DNA from: Corynebacterium tuberculostearicum
GTDB lineage: Bacteria; Actinomycetota; Actinomycetes; Mycobacteriales; Mycobacteriaceae
Assembly: GCF_016894265.1 (NCBI RefSeq)
Contig: NZ_CP069791.1
Coordinates: forward strand, 992,001-1,056,000
Direction of reading: 5' to 3'
Length of the DNA stretch: 64,000 bases
Under the pieces are notes generated by a model. That model did no database searches and had not been told where the DNA came from. It was given only the letters and a program-made list of their open reading frames with translations. Shown here in pieces: positions 34,156-45,237 of the stretch. Made by a program: the position numbers and the translations under genes. Position 1 is the first letter of the stretch, and every line of letters starts with the position of its first letter.

Positions 34156-35658
34156 ATGGAGAAACACACATCTGAGGCGGCGGCCCAGGCTGCTGCGCCC
34201 ACGCCGCAGAGCGGCGAGCGTACATTCTTTGGTCACCCTTGGGGTTTGGCCAACCTCTTTGGCGTGGAAATGTGGGAGCGCTTCAGCTTCTACGGCATGC
34301 AGGCACTTGTCTTGCTGTACATGTATTACGCCACTACCGATGGCGGTCTTGGCCTGGACCGTGCGGACGCGACATCCATCGTGGGTGCCTATGGCGGCTT
34401 GGTGTACATGGCCTGCTTGTTGGCTTCCCTCGTTGCTGACCGTGTCTTGGGTGCAGAGCGCACTCTGTTCTATTCGGCCGTTCTGGTTATGGCCGGCCAC
34501 CTCGCGCTGGCGTTTATCCCCGCGGTGACTGGTTTGGCCATTGGCCTTGTCCTCATTGCGATTGGTTCTGGTGGCGTTAAGACCACCGCGCAGGTTGTGC
34601 TTGGCTCCATGTACTCCCGCGATGACCCGCGCCGCGATGGTGGTTTCTCCATCTTCTATATGGGCGTCAATATCGGTGGCCTCTTCGGGCCGCTGATTAC
34701 TACTGCGTTGTGGGGTTGGAAGGGCTTCCACTGGGGCTTCGGTATCGCGGCAATTGGTATGGCGCTCGGCCTGATTCAGTATTCCCTGATGCGCAAGACC
34801 ACCATCAAGGATGCAGGGCATGAGGTTCCAAACCCGGCTAGCTCGAAGCAACTGCTCATGGGCGGGGTTGTAGTCGCAGCCATCATTGTGATTATGGTGG
34901 TGGCATTGGCTACCGGCGCTATTCAGGTTGATTGGCTGTCCAATATCGTCACCGCGGTTGCTCTGGTTGCAGCAATCTATCTATGGGCGCAGATGTATAC
35001 CTCGAAGTTGGTGACCCGCGAGGAAAAGAACCGTCTGTTGGGCTTTATTCCGATGTTTATTTCCGGTGTTTTGTTCTTCGGTATCTTCCAGCAGCAGTTC
35101 ACCGTAATGACGATTTATGCGGATGTGCGCTTGGATCGCCACATGTTTGGTTGGGAAATTCCGCCATCACTGGTTCAGTCCATTAACCCGATCTTTATTG
35201 TTATTTTCTCCGCTATCTTCGCAACGATGTGGACGAAGCTAGGGAATAGGCAGTGGTCCACCCCAGTAAAGTTCGGTGTAGCCAATATCGTCATCGGCAT
35301 TTCCTTGTTCTTCTTCCTGCCGTACTCAGGTGCGGCGGCGAACTCCACGCCGATGTATGTCATCATCCTCATTCTGTTCCTGTTCACTATGGCGGAGCTT
35401 CTCCTCTCGCCGGTAGGCAACGCGCTTGCCACCAAGGTGGCGCCGGTGGCATTCCCGTCCCGCATGATGGCGGTATGGATGATGGCGGTGGCCATGGGTA
35501 CCTCACTGGCCGGCTCCTTGGCTAGCTTCTATAACCCGGATGATGCAGGCGCGGAGAATACCTTCTTTATCTCTCTTGGTGTTGTATCCATCGTGCTGGG
35601 TGCGATCCTGCTTGTCCTAAGCCGTTGGGTGGTAAAGAAGTTCTCCACCTTCCGCTAG
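34156..35658 (+). CDS. POT-family proton-coupled di/tripeptide transporter
   Basis: 500 residues and about 14 membrane segments. The proton-coupling motif ExxERFxYYG appears as EMWERFSFYG near residue 38. GSGGVKTTAQVVLG and FSIFYMGVNIGGLFGPLI are POT signatures. It should import di- and tripeptides across the cytoplasmic membrane (DtpT-like). The start is the ATG 42 nt after a TATAAT; upstream is a 237-bp gap. A terminator follows the stop at 35681-35715. Single gene, not in an operon. Confidence 0.93.
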   Translation: MEKHTSEAAAQAAAPTPQSGERTFFGHPWGLANLFGVEMWERFSFYGMQALVLLYMYYATTDGGLGLDRADATSIVGAYGGLVYMACLLASLVADRVLGAERTLFYSAVLVMAGHLALAFIPAVTGLAIGLVLIAIGSGGVKTTAQVVLGSMYSRDDPRRDGGFSIFYMGVNIGGLFGPLITTALWGWKGFHWGFGIAAIGMALGLIQYSLMRKTTIKDAGHEVPNPASSKQLLMGGVVVAAIIVIMVVALATGAIQVDWLSNIVTAVALVAAIYLWAQMYTSKLVTREEKNRLLGFIPMFISGVLFFGIFQQQFTVMTIYADVRLDRHMFGWEIPPSLVQSINPIFIVIFSAIFATMWTKLGNRQWSTPVKFGVANIVIGISLFFFLPYSGAAANSTPMYVIILILFLFTMAELLLSPVGNALATKVAPVAFPSRMMAVWMMAVAMGTSLAGSLASFYNPDDAGAENTFFISLGVVSIVLGAILLVLSRWVVKKFSTFR

Positions 35659-35680
35659 GTTCGGTAAAACACCCTTAAAT

Positions 35681-35715
35681 GGGAGGTATGTTGGCTTGAT
35701 GTTGGCATACCTCCC
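35681..35715 (+). terminator. Terminator after the POT transporter gene
   Basis: GGGAGGTATG (35681-35690) pairs with CATACCTCCC (35706-35715) over 10 bp, followed by a TTTTT run at about 35722. Confidence 0.85.
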
Positions 35716-35977
35716 TTAGTGGTTTTTATCACTCAGGTTAAGTGGGGGGAGGCGGGGGAATATAAACGCATTAGCTGCGGATAACCTCTCATTAGGAAAA
35801 GTGAGAGAGCTGATTACACGCCCCAGTAGGTTAACTAAAGGTTAACCAAAGAAAACATTAAAGAAAATCAATTGTCTGTGGATAGGCGCAGGAGTAATCT
35901 GCATTTCGTCCGCGACGCGTGAAGGCGCCGTAGATGCGTACCGTGTTCATCTGTTTTCTTTCCAAGGGGCCAACGCT
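35716..35977. other. Intergenic region upstream of pitA
   Basis: AT-rich 262-bp gap with no gene. It holds a small hairpin CTCTCA/TGAGAG (35786-35807) and a direct repeat GGTTAAC-N4-GGTTAAC (35829-35846). No small coding frame with a ribosome site was seen. Confidence 0.55.
35829..35846. promoter_or_regulatory. Direct repeat GGTTAAC with 11-bp period (response-regulator-like site)
   Basis: GGTTAAC at 35829-35835 and 35840-35846. The 11-bp spacing fits tandem binding by OmpR-type regulators such as MtrA or PhoR; which regulator binds is inferred only. A matching pair is at 37627-37644. Confidence 0.5.
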
Positions 35978-37276
35978 GTGACAGCGACTCTGATTATCCT
36001 CGGCATTGTGGTGGTAACCGCCCTTGCCTTTGACTTTACGAACGGATTTCATGACACTGCCAACGCGATGGCTACTTCCATTGCCACCGGTGCTTTGAAG
36101 CCTTTTACTGCGGTGGCAATCTCCGCAGTCCTCAACCTTGTCGGTGCTTTCCTTTCGGTCAACGTTGCTGCGACCGTGGCAAAGGGCATTGTTAACCTTG
36201 ATTCCTACGACCTGTCTGGCGCCGCCGCTGACACCGATGGCCAGGCGCTTTTGATGGTCGTCTTCACCGGCCTTATCGGCGGCATCATCTGGAACCTGTT
36301 CACCTGGTTGCTGGGTATGCCGTCCAGTTCCTCCCACGCCTTGTTCGGTGGCCTCATCGGTGCCGCCTTCGCTGCGATGGGCTCGACTGGCGTGGAGTGG
36401 TCCTCCATTGCCGGCAAGATTATTATCCCGGCCGTTGCCTCGCCTATTATCGCGGCGCTGGTTTCGGCGTGTGCCACGTTCCTTATCTACTGGGTAACCA
36501 ACACCATCCCGAATAAGGCGAAGAACGAGCACTTCCGCCACGGTCAGATCGTCACCGCCTGCCTCGTGTCCCTGGCGCACGGCGCCGGCGATGCGCAGAA
36601 GACCATGGGCGTTATCTTCCTGGCGCTAGTTGCCTCTGGGCATGCGGTTGCCGACGCCCGCATTCCAACCTGGGTTATCGTTTCTTGTGCTGTGGCCATC
36701 GCGGCCGGCACTCTGTCCGGCGGCTGGCGCGTTATCCGTACCCTGGGCAAGGGTCTGGTGGAGATTGAGTCCCCGCAGGGTATGGCTGCTGAAGCTACTT
36801 CTGCAGCGATCATCTTGACCTCTGCTACCGGTGGTATGGCGCTGTCCACCACCCACGTGTCCACCGGTTCCATCCTGGGTACCGGCCTGGGGCGCCGCGG
36901 CGCCGAGGTTCGCTGGGGTGTGGCCATGCGCATGGTGTCCGCGTGGCTTATTACCCTGCCGTGCGCCGCGTTCGTCGGCTTTGCTACCTGGTGGTTGGCA
37001 CACGGCGTCTCCTCCTTTACCAACGTAGCAACCGGCGCCATCGTGGACTTCGTCTTGCTGCTGGCAATGGTCGCACTCATCGTGGTTCGCTCCCGCATGA
37101 ACCCGGTGGATGCTTCCAATGTCAACAACGACTGGGATCCAAACTCCGAGTCGGTGGATTCCTCCATGGGTGCGGGCTCTGACCGCAAGGAGCCAGTTGC
37201 TGCCGACGCCGCACCAGTATCCGCAACCAAGGCGGAGGATGTCTCCGCGCCGTCTACTGCTCAAGAGGAGCGCTAA
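35978..37276 (+). CDS. pitA: Low-affinity inorganic phosphate transporter PitA (PiT family)
   Basis: 432 residues. The PiT duplicate signature is seen in DFTNGFHDTANAMATSIATGAL (~15-36) and LAHGAGDAQKTMGVIFLALV (~195-214), with about ten membrane segments. The C-terminal tail after ~375 is hydrophilic and unconserved. It moves metal-phosphate complexes with protons. GTG start; AAGGGG lies 8 nt upstream. A small membrane protein gene follows 3 nt after the stop, an arrangement known from C. glutamicum pitA. Confidence 0.93.
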   Translation: MTATLIILGIVVVTALAFDFTNGFHDTANAMATSIATGALKPFTAVAISAVLNLVGAFLSVNVAATVAKGIVNLDSYDLSGAAADTDGQALLMVVFTGLIGGIIWNLFTWLLGMPSSSSHALFGGLIGAAFAAMGSTGVEWSSIAGKIIIPAVASPIIAALVSACATFLIYWVTNTIPNKAKNEHFRHGQIVTACLVSLAHGAGDAQKTMGVIFLALVASGHAVADARIPTWVIVSCAVAIAAGTLSGGWRVIRTLGKGLVEIESPQGMAAEATSAAIILTSATGGMALSTTHVSTGSILGTGLGRRGAEVRWGVAMRMVSAWLITLPCAAFVGFATWWLAHGVSSFTNVATGAIVDFVLLLAMVALIVVRSRMNPVDASNVNNDWDPNSESVDSSMGAGSDRKEPVAADAAPVSATKAEDVSAPSTAQEER

Positions 37277-37279
37277 ACC

Positions 37280-37570
37280 ATGACTGCTGCAGAAATCTTC
37301 CAGTCCCTCATTCACGTTGCAGGCTTGGCGCTGGTCTTCGGCGCTGGCATTCCGCTCCTGTTCTCTCTGGGCATGCGGTGCATGACCGGTGACCCAATTC
37401 GAGACGACAACGGCGTTGTCGTGGGCGATACTCCGGCAAGCACGCAGATGAAGGTGCTGGGCTGGACCGTCTATGCGGTGTTGGCCGTAGTCATTCTCGT
37501 GGCCATCATGTGGATTGCTCGCGATACGCTGGACCACTACTTCGGCTTTACGCCGTTCGGTGACCTATAG
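37280..37570 (+). CDS. Small membrane protein, PitA partner
   Basis: 96 residues with two membrane helices (~10-30 and ~62-82). A hydrophilic loop (MTGDPIRDDNGVVVGDTPAST) sits between. Encoded 3 nt after pitA, so it is co-translated. Small proteins of this kind accompany corynebacterial PitA and may be accessory; the function is untested as far as I know. Confidence 0.8.
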   Translation: MTAAEIFQSLIHVAGLALVFGAGIPLLFSLGMRCMTGDPIRDDNGVVVGDTPASTQMKVLGWTVYAVLAVVILVAIMWIARDTLDHYFGFTPFGDL

Positions 37571-37626
37571 AAAATCCTCTTGCCCGAGGGCAAACCTTCC
37601 GTGTGATGTGCGGCACACTTTTCCAA

Positions 37627-37644
37627 AGTTAACAAAAGGTTAAC
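37627..37644. promoter_or_regulatory. Second GTTAAC direct repeat
   Basis: AGTTAAC (37627-37633) and GGTTAAC (37638-37644), again with 11-bp period and an AAAA-like spacer, placed about 90 bp before the 84-residue gene at 37734. It resembles the pitA site closely. Confidence 0.5.
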
Positions 37645-37733
37645 TTTAAGCGACCTAGGGGTTGCTTAGTGGAAGTGTGCCGCGTATATTCTTCTCTATC
37701 AATCAGAGAGAAAGCCACATGGAGGTGTGAGAA

Positions 37734-37988
37734 ATGAACAAGATGCGTACTTTGATGGACGGCATCGCTGATGCGTTCAAGGGCTCCACCACTGGTACCG
37801 GCCTGGACACTGTATCGGGTGCCCCGGTTCGCGCTTTGGTGGCAGAATCCCTGCTTGACGCTGATAAGACCCCTGCTACAACTAAGGACGTTGCAGAGGC
37901 GCTAGAAACCGTCACGGGTCATGCTCCGGATGAACACGAGATGCTCGATGCAGAACTTTTCCTGCTCGACTTCGACTGGCTGCAGTAA
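37734..37988 (+). CDS. Small hypothetical protein, possibly co-regulated with pitA
   Basis: 84 residues, soluble, acidic at the C-terminus (DEHEMLDAELFLLDFDWLQ). No family recognised. GGAGG precedes the start. Because it shares the GTTAAC direct-repeat motif with pitA, it may belong to the same response, but this is inference. A weak hairpin (38012-38044) follows and may be its terminator. Confidence 0.7.
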   Translation: MNKMRTLMDGIADAFKGSTTGTGLDTVSGAPVRALVAESLLDADKTPATTKDVAEALETVTGHAPDEHEMLDAELFLLDFDWLQ

Positions 37989-38011
37989 GCAGCAACTGAA
38001 TGAAATCCCCA

Positions 38012-38044
38012 CGAGGTCCCTTGCCACACATTGTGTAGCAGGGG
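38012..38044 (+). terminator. Probable terminator after the 84-residue gene
   Basis: TCCCTTGC pairs with GCAGGGGG (one G-T pair), with a CACA/TGTG inner stem; the foot is followed by CTTTGTG, a weak T-run. Confidence 0.5.
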
Positions 38045-38086
38045 GCTTTGTGCTGCGTGGGGTACACGGGGCGTCGGCAAGCGCGG

Positions 38087-38854
38087 CTAATCGCGTGGCG
38101 GCAGGATGGCCTCAGGGGTCTCGGGCAGAAGCTGGCCGCCATCGATGATTAGTGTTTGGCCGGTGATGTAGCCTGCCTCTTCCGAAGCTAGGAAGGCTGC
38201 TGCAGTGCCAATATCGCGCGGGGTGCCCAGGCGGTGCAGCGGTACCGACCGCGTCATTTGATCGAGGTACTCCTGGCCCCGGGCCTCGAGGCCCTCGGTG
38301 AGGATATTGCCTGGGAGGACGCCGTTGATGGTGATGCCATCGCGGGCAACCTCCAGCGCGGCCGAACGCATAAAGCCTTGTTGCGCGGCTTTGGAAGCGC
38401 CGTAGTGGGCCCAACCGGGAAAGCCCGTGTGCGAGCCGGTGATAGACGTTGTAATAACGATGCGTCCATAGCGGCGTTGCTTGAGGTAGGGGAGCGCCTC
38501 CTGGACCACCTTGAAGGTGCCGTGGGTGTTGATGGCAAACATCGCTTCCCACTGCTCATCGGTCATCTCTGCCAGCGGGCAGTTTGGAAAGACGCCGGCA
38601 TTGGAGCACACAATGTCGAAGCCGCCGTACTCGGCAGCGACCTGGCGGTACATGTCCTTAACCGAAGCGCGGTCGGTGACGTCCACGTGAATAGCGCTGG
38701 CACCCAACTCCTCAGCGGTCGCGGTGGCGTGGTCTAAGTCGATATCGGCGATGACAACGGTGGCGCCGGCCTCTCGCAGCGCGGCGACAATGCCGCGGCC
38801 AATGCCGGAGGCGCCGCCGGTGACAACGGCTACCCGGCCTGTGAGATCGAACAT
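38087..38854 (-). CDS. SDR family oxidoreductase (FabG-like)
   Basis: 255 residues. VAVVTGGASGIGRGIV is the SDR cofactor site; CSNAG replaces NNAG; TTSITGSH contains the catalytic Ser and HYGASKAAQQ the Tyr-x3-Lys pair. PLHRLGTPRDIGTAAAFLASEEAGYITGQTLIIDGGQ is the classical FabG-type C-terminus. It should be an NAD(P)H-dependent ketoreductase or alcohol dehydrogenase; the substrate is unknown. It faces away from clpX. Confidence 0.93.
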   Translation of the reverse strand: MFDLTGRVAVVTGGASGIGRGIVAALREAGATVVIADIDLDHATATAEELGASAIHVDVTDRASVKDMYRQVAAEYGGFDIVCSNAGVFPNCPLAEMTDEQWEAMFAINTHGTFKVVQEALPYLKQRRYGRIVITTSITGSHTGFPGWAHYGASKAAQQGFMRSAALEVARDGITINGVLPGNILTEGLEARGQEYLDQMTRSVPLHRLGTPRDIGTAAAFLASEEAGYITGQTLIIDGGQLLPETPEAILPPRD

Positions 38855-39017
38855 GATGCTCCTGTTCCTAAAAGGGGTGGGATGAGGGTGATTTCACCTT
38901 CTAGTTTAGGCCGCAAGAGCAGGAAAGGCCTGGGAAATTCGCCACGCGGGAGGGAATGAATGAAGGGCCTGTCGGGTTGATTTACTAAGGTAGAAACAGA
39001 TGAAGATTAAGCCGCTC

Positions 39018-39039
39018 GGAAGGGTAGAATCATCCTTCC
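39018..39039. promoter_or_regulatory. Inverted repeat over the clpX -10 region
   Basis: GGAAGG (39018-39023) and CCTTCC (39034-39039) form a perfect dyad whose 10-nt centre contains TAGAAT, a good -10 hexamer. It could be an operator for clpX, about 43 bp before the start codon. Confidence 0.4.
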
Positions 39040-39081
39040 AACTGTGGATAGCGGTACGAAAAGCGAGTGTGAAAGAACTTA

Positions 39082-40377
39082 ATGGCACGTATGCAAGAAA
39101 GCGCTGACCTGCTCAAGTGTTCCTTTTGTGGCAAGAGTCAGAAGCAGGTGAAAAAGCTCATCGCCGGCGGCGGTGTCTACATCTGCGACGAGTGCATCGA
39201 GCTATGCAATGAGATCATCGAAGAGGAACTGGGCCAAGAGCAGGCGCAAGAATCCTCTGATGCAGAGGTGCGCCTGCCTCGACCCTCGCAGATTTCCGCC
39301 TTCCTAGACAAATATGTCATTGGCCAAGACAAGGCCAAGCGTGTGCTGTCTGTGGCGGTCTATAACCACTACAAGCGCATCAAGGCCGAAGAGTCGGCCG
39401 CGTTGGAGGCCCGCCGCAAGAAGGCCGAGGGCGATGAGGTGGAGATCTCTAAGTCCAATATCTTGATGCTGGGCCCCACCGGTTCCGGTAAGACCTACCT
39501 GGCGCAGACCTTGGCCCGGCTTCTCGATGTCCCCTTTGCCATTGCCGATGCCACCAGCCTCACCGAGGCCGGCTACGTAGGCGAAGACGTGGAAAATATC
39601 CTCCTGAAGCTGCTGCAGGCCGCGGACTTTGACGTGGAGCGTGCCCAGCGCGGCATCATCTACGTCGATGAGGTGGACAAGATTTCCCGTAAGTCGGAGA
39701 ACCCGTCCATTACCCGCGACGTCTCCGGTGAGGGCGTGCAGCAGGCGCTGCTGAAGATCCTGGAAGGCACCGTGGCGGCCATCCCGCCGCAAGGCGGCCG
39801 CAAGCACCCGAATCAGGAGTTTATCCAGCTGGATACCTCCAATATTTTGTTCATCGTGGCCGGCGCATTCGCGGGCCTGGATCAGGTCATTGCGGATCGC
39901 GTGGGCAAGAAGGGCGTGGGTTTTGGAGCCAACCTGGATACCAAGGACGAGCGCGAAAAGGTCGATCTCTTCTCCCAGGTACGGCCTGAGGACCTAGTGA
40001 AGTTCGGTCTTATTCCAGAGTTCATCGGCCGCCTGCCGGTCGTGGCCACGGTGGATAACCTGGACCGTGAATCTTTGGTCAAGGTGCTCACCGAGCCCAA
40101 GAACTCCCTGGTTAAGCAGTACAGCCGCCTCTTTGAGATGGATGACTGCGAATTGGACATCGAGCCAGCGGCATTGGATGCCATCGCGGAGCTCGCCTTG
40201 GAGCGCAAGACGGGTGCGCGTGGCCTGCGCGCCATCATGGAAGAGCTTTTGGTCCCAGTCATGTACGACCTGCCAGACCGCGAGGATATTGCCACGGTAC
40301 ACATCACGTCGGAGTGCGTGACCGAGGGAGCGGAGCCGCAGTTTAGCTATAAGGATGAGGCAAAGGAATCCGCTTAA
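39082..40377 (+). CDS. clpX: ATP-dependent Clp protease ATP-binding subunit ClpX
   Basis: 431 residues. The N-terminal zinc-binding domain has CSFCGKSQ and CDECIELC (residues ~12-42). The AAA+ domain has Walker [11 protein letters not shown] (~130), Walker B IYVDEVDK (~190), sensor/arginine-finger region [19 protein letters not shown], and sensor 2 [12 protein letters not shown]. It unfolds tagged proteins and feeds them to the ClpP1P2 chamber encoded ~5 kb upstream. ATG start is supported by the exact family N-terminus. Confidence 0.97.
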   Translation: MARMQESADLLKCSFCGKSQKQVKKLIAGGGVYICDECIELCNEIIEEELGQEQAQESSDAEVRLPRPSQISAFLDKYVIGQDKAKRVLSVAVYNHYKRIKAEESAALEARRKKAEGDEVEISKSNILMLGPTGSGKTYLAQTLARLLDVPFAIADATSLTEAGYVGEDVENILLKLLQAADFDVERAQRGIIYVDEVDKISRKSENPSITRDVSGEGVQQALLKILEGTVAAIPPQGGRKHPNQEFIQLDTSNILFIVAGAFAGLDQVIADRVGKKGVGFGANLDTKDEREKVDLFSQVRPEDLVKFGLIPEFIGRLPVVATVDNLDRESLVKVLTEPKNSLVKQYSRLFEMDDCELDIEPAALDAIAELALERKTGARGLRAIMEELLVPVMYDLPDREDIATVHITSECVTEGAEPQFSYKDEAKESA

Positions 40378-40387
40378 GCCGGCGCTA

Positions 40388-41152
40388 TTACTCCTCGTTG
40401 TAGATATCCTGCGGGGAGGCCTCGTCGCCTTCCTTGGTATCGAACGAGGACGAGGTGAGGTAGGACTCGTGGCCTGAGTCCGGAATATTGGCGGTCAAAA
40501 ACGCCAGTACAGCATCGACGGTGAGCCTATGCATGCCGTCGATATTTTCTTGGGTATTGAAGTTCACGCCCAGCATGTTTTCCACCATCACCTGATTGGT
40601 CACGCGGTAGACCGTCAACGAGGAAATCAAGGTGAAGATGTCATTGGCGGAAATGCCCGGGCGGAAGGCGCCGGCGTCTTGGCCCAAGAGCAGCAAGCGG
40701 TCAAGGTGGAGGGCCACCCCGGCGACGTCGGCAATAGCCTGCTGTGCCGGGTCCACAATCTGCTGGTTAGTTTCCCATACCAGCATGCGAATGGCCTCCG
40801 GGTTGGCTACGCGCTCGCGGAAGAGCCAATCCACCAACTTGCGCACGCCTTCGACCGGAACTGCGGTATCGATTTCCAGGGCATCCTCAGGTGGATTAAG
40901 GCGCTGCGCGGCGGTGCTCAGCGCACGCAGGTACAAGCCCTTCTTATCACCAAAGTGGTAGTGAATCATGCGCTTGGACATGCCGGATTCTTGGGCGATG
41001 GTCTCTAGCTTGGTTTCTGTAAAGCCAAAACGGGAGAACTGCTTGATCGCAACGTCCACCACGGAGTCAATGCTGACGGATTCCGCGTGGGCAGCGTGAG
41101 GAGAATCCGCCTGGTCTGCAGCCTGCAGTGGGTCAGTATTCTCAGTGCTCAT
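40388..41152 (-). CDS. TetR/AcrR-family transcriptional regulator
   Basis: 254 residues, slightly long because of an acidic, unconserved N-terminus of ~30 residues. The HTH is VDVAIKQFSRFGFTETKLETIAQESGMSKRMIHYHFGDKKGLYLRAL (~33-80). The C-terminal ligand domain (~90-220) matches TetR_C type regulators. It is convergent with clpX, 10 bp away. The target is unknown; it might regulate itself or the divergent mdh gene. Confidence 0.9.
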   Translation of the reverse strand: MSTENTDPLQAADQADSPHAAHAESVSIDSVVDVAIKQFSRFGFTETKLETIAQESGMSKRMIHYHFGDKKGLYLRALSTAAQRLNPPEDALEIDTAVPVEGVRKLVDWLFRERVANPEAIRMLVWETNQQIVDPAQQAIADVAGVALHLDRLLLLGQDAGAFRPGISANDIFTLISSLTVYRVTNQVMVENMLGVNFNTQENIDGMHRLTVDAVLAFLTANIPDSGHESYLTSSSFDTKEGDEASPQDIYNEE

Positions 41153-42436
<1,284 letters not shown>

Positions 42437-42445
42437 AACCCGCTT

Positions 42446-42473
42446 GGTGCGCACCTCATACTCGGTGCGCACC
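42446..42473. terminator. Hairpin after mdh
   Basis: GGTGCGCACC (42446-42455) and the identical GGTGCGCACC (42464-42473), each self-palindromic, form a 10-bp stem around TCATACTC. No T-run. Confidence 0.5.
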
Positions 42474-42516
42474 CTGCCTGGCTGAGCCGGTTGACGTGCA
42501 AGGTAGAATCGGCCAG

Positions 42517-45237
42517 GTGACTGAGCAAAATAATGAGCAATTAGTTGGTACCAACCGCGCCGATGCGCTGCCCAAGTCGTGGGAGCCGCAGGCCGTAGAG
42601 AAGGACCTCTATGAGGGCTGGGTAGAAAAGGGCTACTTCACCCCGGATGCGAATTCGGAGGCCGAGCCTTATTCCATCGTGCTGCCGCCGCCAAATGTGA
42701 CCGGCCAGCTGCACATGGGCCACGCCCTGGACCACACGCTGATTGATTCCATTATCCGCCGCAAGCGCATGCAGGGCTACGCCACCCTGTGGCTGCCCGG
42801 TGCCGATCACGCCGGCATTGCCACCCAGACCAAGGTCGAGGCCAAGCTCAAGGAGACCGAGGGCAAAAAGCGCTGGGACTATGAGCGCGAAGAATTCATT
42901 GGCAAGGTCTGGGAGTGGAAGGAGCAGTACGGCGGCACCATCCAGAACCAGATGCGCGCCATCGGTGACTCCGTGGACTGGTCCCGCGAGCGGTTCACCT
43001 TGGATGATGGCCTCTCCCGCGCCGTCCAGACCATCTTTAAGAACCTCTACGATGAGGGCATGATCTACCAGGCCAACCGCCTGGTGAACTGGTCGCCGGT
43101 GCTTGAGACCGCCGTCTCCGATATCGAGGTGGTGTACAAGGACGTCGAGGGCGAGCTGGTGTCCATCCGCTATGGCTCGCTCAATGACGATGAACCGCAC
43201 CTCATCGTGGCCACCACCCGTGTGGAGACCATGCTGGGTGACGTCGCCATTGCCGTCCACCCCGACGATGAGCGCTATGCCGACTTGGTGGGCAAGGAGC
43301 TGTCGCACCCGTTCCGCGATGACCTGACGCTCAAGATCATCGCCGATGATTACGTGGACATGGAATTCGGTACCGGCGCGGTGAAGATCACCCCGGCGCA
43401 CGACCCGAATGACTACGCGATGGGCACCCGCCATGACTTGGATATGCCCACGGTCATCGATACCACCGGCCACATTGCCAATACCGGTACCCGCTTCGAC
43501 GGCCTGACCCGCGAGGAAGCACGCGTGGAGATCCGGGAAGCGCTGCGCGAGCAGGGCCGCATTGTTAAGGAAATCCGCCCATACGTCCACTCCGTGGGCC
43601 ACTCGGAGCGCTCCGGCGAGCCCATCGAGCCGCGCCTGTCCCTGCAGTGGTTCGTGGACGTGGCCAAGATGGCCAAGGCCTCTGGCGACGCCGTGCGCGA
43701 GGGCGATACCACCTTGCACCCGCAGTCGCTCGAGCCGCGCTACTTCGAGTGGGTCGATGACATGCACGATTGGTGCATCTCCCGCCAGTTGTGGTGGGGC
43801 CACCGCATTCCTATCTGGTACGGGCCAGAAGGCGAGGACGGCCAGCGAGACATCGTCTGTGTCGGCCCAGACGAGGAGCCACCGGCAGGATACGAGCAGG
43901 ATCCGGACGTGCTGGATACCTGGTTCTCCTCCGCGCTGTGGCCATTTTCCACCCTGGGCTGGCCAGAAAAGACCCCAGATCTGGAGAAGTTCTATCCCAC
44001 CAACGTGCTGGTCACCGCCTACGACATTTTGTTCTTCTGGGTGGCCCGCATGATGATGTTTGGCACCTTTGCCGGCAGCCACACCCCGGAGCTTTTGGGT
44101 GAGGGCACCGATGGCCGCCCGCAGGTTCCGTTCAAGGATCTGTACCTGCACGGCCTGGTCCGCGATGAGCAGGGCCGCAAGATGTCCAAGTCCTTGGGCA
44201 ACGGCATTGACCCGATGGATTGGGTGCGCGATTACGGTGCGGATGCGCTGCGCTTTACCCTTGCCCGCGGCGCCAACCCCGGCGTGGACCTGCCGCTTGG
44301 CTCCGACGCCGCCGCGGCTGCCCGCAACTTTGCCACCAAGCTCTTTAACGCCACCAAGTTCGCGCTCATGAACGGCGCTGGAGTGGCCACGCTGCCGAAC
44401 CGCACGGAGCTTAGCGACGCCGACCGGTGGATCCTCGACCGCGCCGAAGAAGTCCGCGCCAAGGTGGATGCCTACCTGGATGACTACCAGTTTGCTAAGG
44501 CCAACGAGCTGCTCTACCACTTCACCTGGGACGAGCTGTGTGACTGGTACCTGGAGATTGCCAAGACCCAGATCCCGCGCGATGGTGTAAGCGAGCAGGG
44601 CCGCAATACCCAGATCGTGTTGGGCCGCGTGCTCGACGTCGTCCTGCGCCTGCTGCACCCGACCATGCCATTCGTTACCGAGGTGCTGTGGAAGGCGCTG
44701 ACCGGCGGCGAGTCCATCGTCGTTGCGCCGTGGCCTACCGTTGCCGATACCAATGGTGGCGCTACCAAGGATGAGGTAGCCGCCCGCCGCATCGAGGACG
44801 CCGATAAGCTCATCACCGAGCTGCGCCGCTTCCGCTCCGACCAGGGCGTAAAGCCTTCCCAGAAGGTGCCGGGCCGCCTCGACTTCGCCGCAGCGGATCT
44901 CGCCGGCCAAGAGGAACTGGTGCGCAACCTGGCCAATACCACCGCCCCAGGCGAGGATTTCGATCCTTCCGCCTCCATCGAGGTGCGCCTTTCCCAGGCC
45001 ACCGTGGAGGTCACCCTGGATACCCACGGCGCGGTGGATGTAGAAGCCGAGCGCAAGCGCCTGGAGAAGGACCTGGCCAAGGCCAATAAGGAACTGGAGC
45101 AGACCGGCAAGAAGCTGGGCAACGAGAACTTCTTGTCCAAGGCGCCGGAAGAAGTGGTCAATAAGATCAAGGAGCGCCAGCAGGTCGCCCGCGAAGAGGT
45201 CGAGCGCATCACCAGCCGTTTGGAGGGCCTGAAGTAG
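42517..45237 (+). CDS. valS: Valyl-tRNA synthetase
   Basis: 906 residues, class I synthetase. The HIGH motif is HMGH (in [14 protein letters not shown], ~residue 60), KMSKS is exact ([10 protein letters not shown], ~560), and the editing domain, anticodon domain and C-terminal coiled coil ([16 protein letters not shown]) follow. Start: GTG at 42517 with TAGAAT (42504-42509) 7 nt before it predicts a leaderless mRNA; an in-frame GTG at 42496 lies inside that promoter and is unlikely. The stop codon TAG shares a base with the folC GTG. Confidence 0.96.
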   Translation: MTEQNNEQLVGTNRADALPKSWEPQAVEKDLYEGWVEKGYFTPDANSEAEPYSIVLPPPNVTGQLHMGHALDHTLIDSIIRRKRMQGYATLWLPGADHAGIATQTKVEAKLKETEGKKRWDYEREEFIGKVWEWKEQYGGTIQNQMRAIGDSVDWSRERFTLDDGLSRAVQTIFKNLYDEGMIYQANRLVNWSPVLETAVSDIEVVYKDVEGELVSIRYGSLNDDEPHLIVATTRVETMLGDVAIAVHPDDERYADLVGKELSHPFRDDLTLKIIADDYVDMEFGTGAVKITPAHDPNDYAMGTRHDLDMPTVIDTTGHIANTGTRFDGLTREEARVEIREALREQGRIVKEIRPYVHSVGHSERSGEPIEPRLSLQWFVDVAKMAKASGDAVREGDTTLHPQSLEPRYFEWVDDMHDWCISRQLWWGHRIPIWYGPEGEDGQRDIVCVGPDEEPPAGYEQDPDVLDTWFSSALWPFSTLGWPEKTPDLEKFYPTNVLVTAYDILFFWVARMMMFGTFAGSHTPELLGEGTDGRPQVPFKDLYLHGLVRDEQGRKMSKSLGNGIDPMDWVRDYGADALRFTLARGANPGVDLPLGSDAAAAARNFATKLFNATKFALMNGAGVATLPNRTELSDADRWILDRAEEVRAKVDAYLDDYQFAKANELLYHFTWDELCDWYLEIAKTQIPRDGVSEQGRNTQIVLGRVLDVVLRLLHPTMPFVTEVLWKALTGGESIVVAPWPTVADTNGGATKDEVAARRIEDADKLITELRRFRSDQGVKPSQKVPGRLDFAAADLAGQEELVRNLANTTAPGEDFDPSASIEVRLSQATVEVTLDTHGAVDVEAERKRLEKDLAKANKELEQTGKKLGNENFLSKAPEEVVNKIKERQQVAREEVERITSRLEGLK

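Noticed and set aside
39052..39060. TGTGGATAG near clpX as a DnaA box
   Set aside because: One mismatch from consensus, single copy and no second box nearby; expected by chance in a region this size.
42541..45027. 828-codon minus-strand frame opposite valS
   Set aside because: Shadow frame; valS on the plus strand has complete synthetase motifs and the antisense protein matches nothing.
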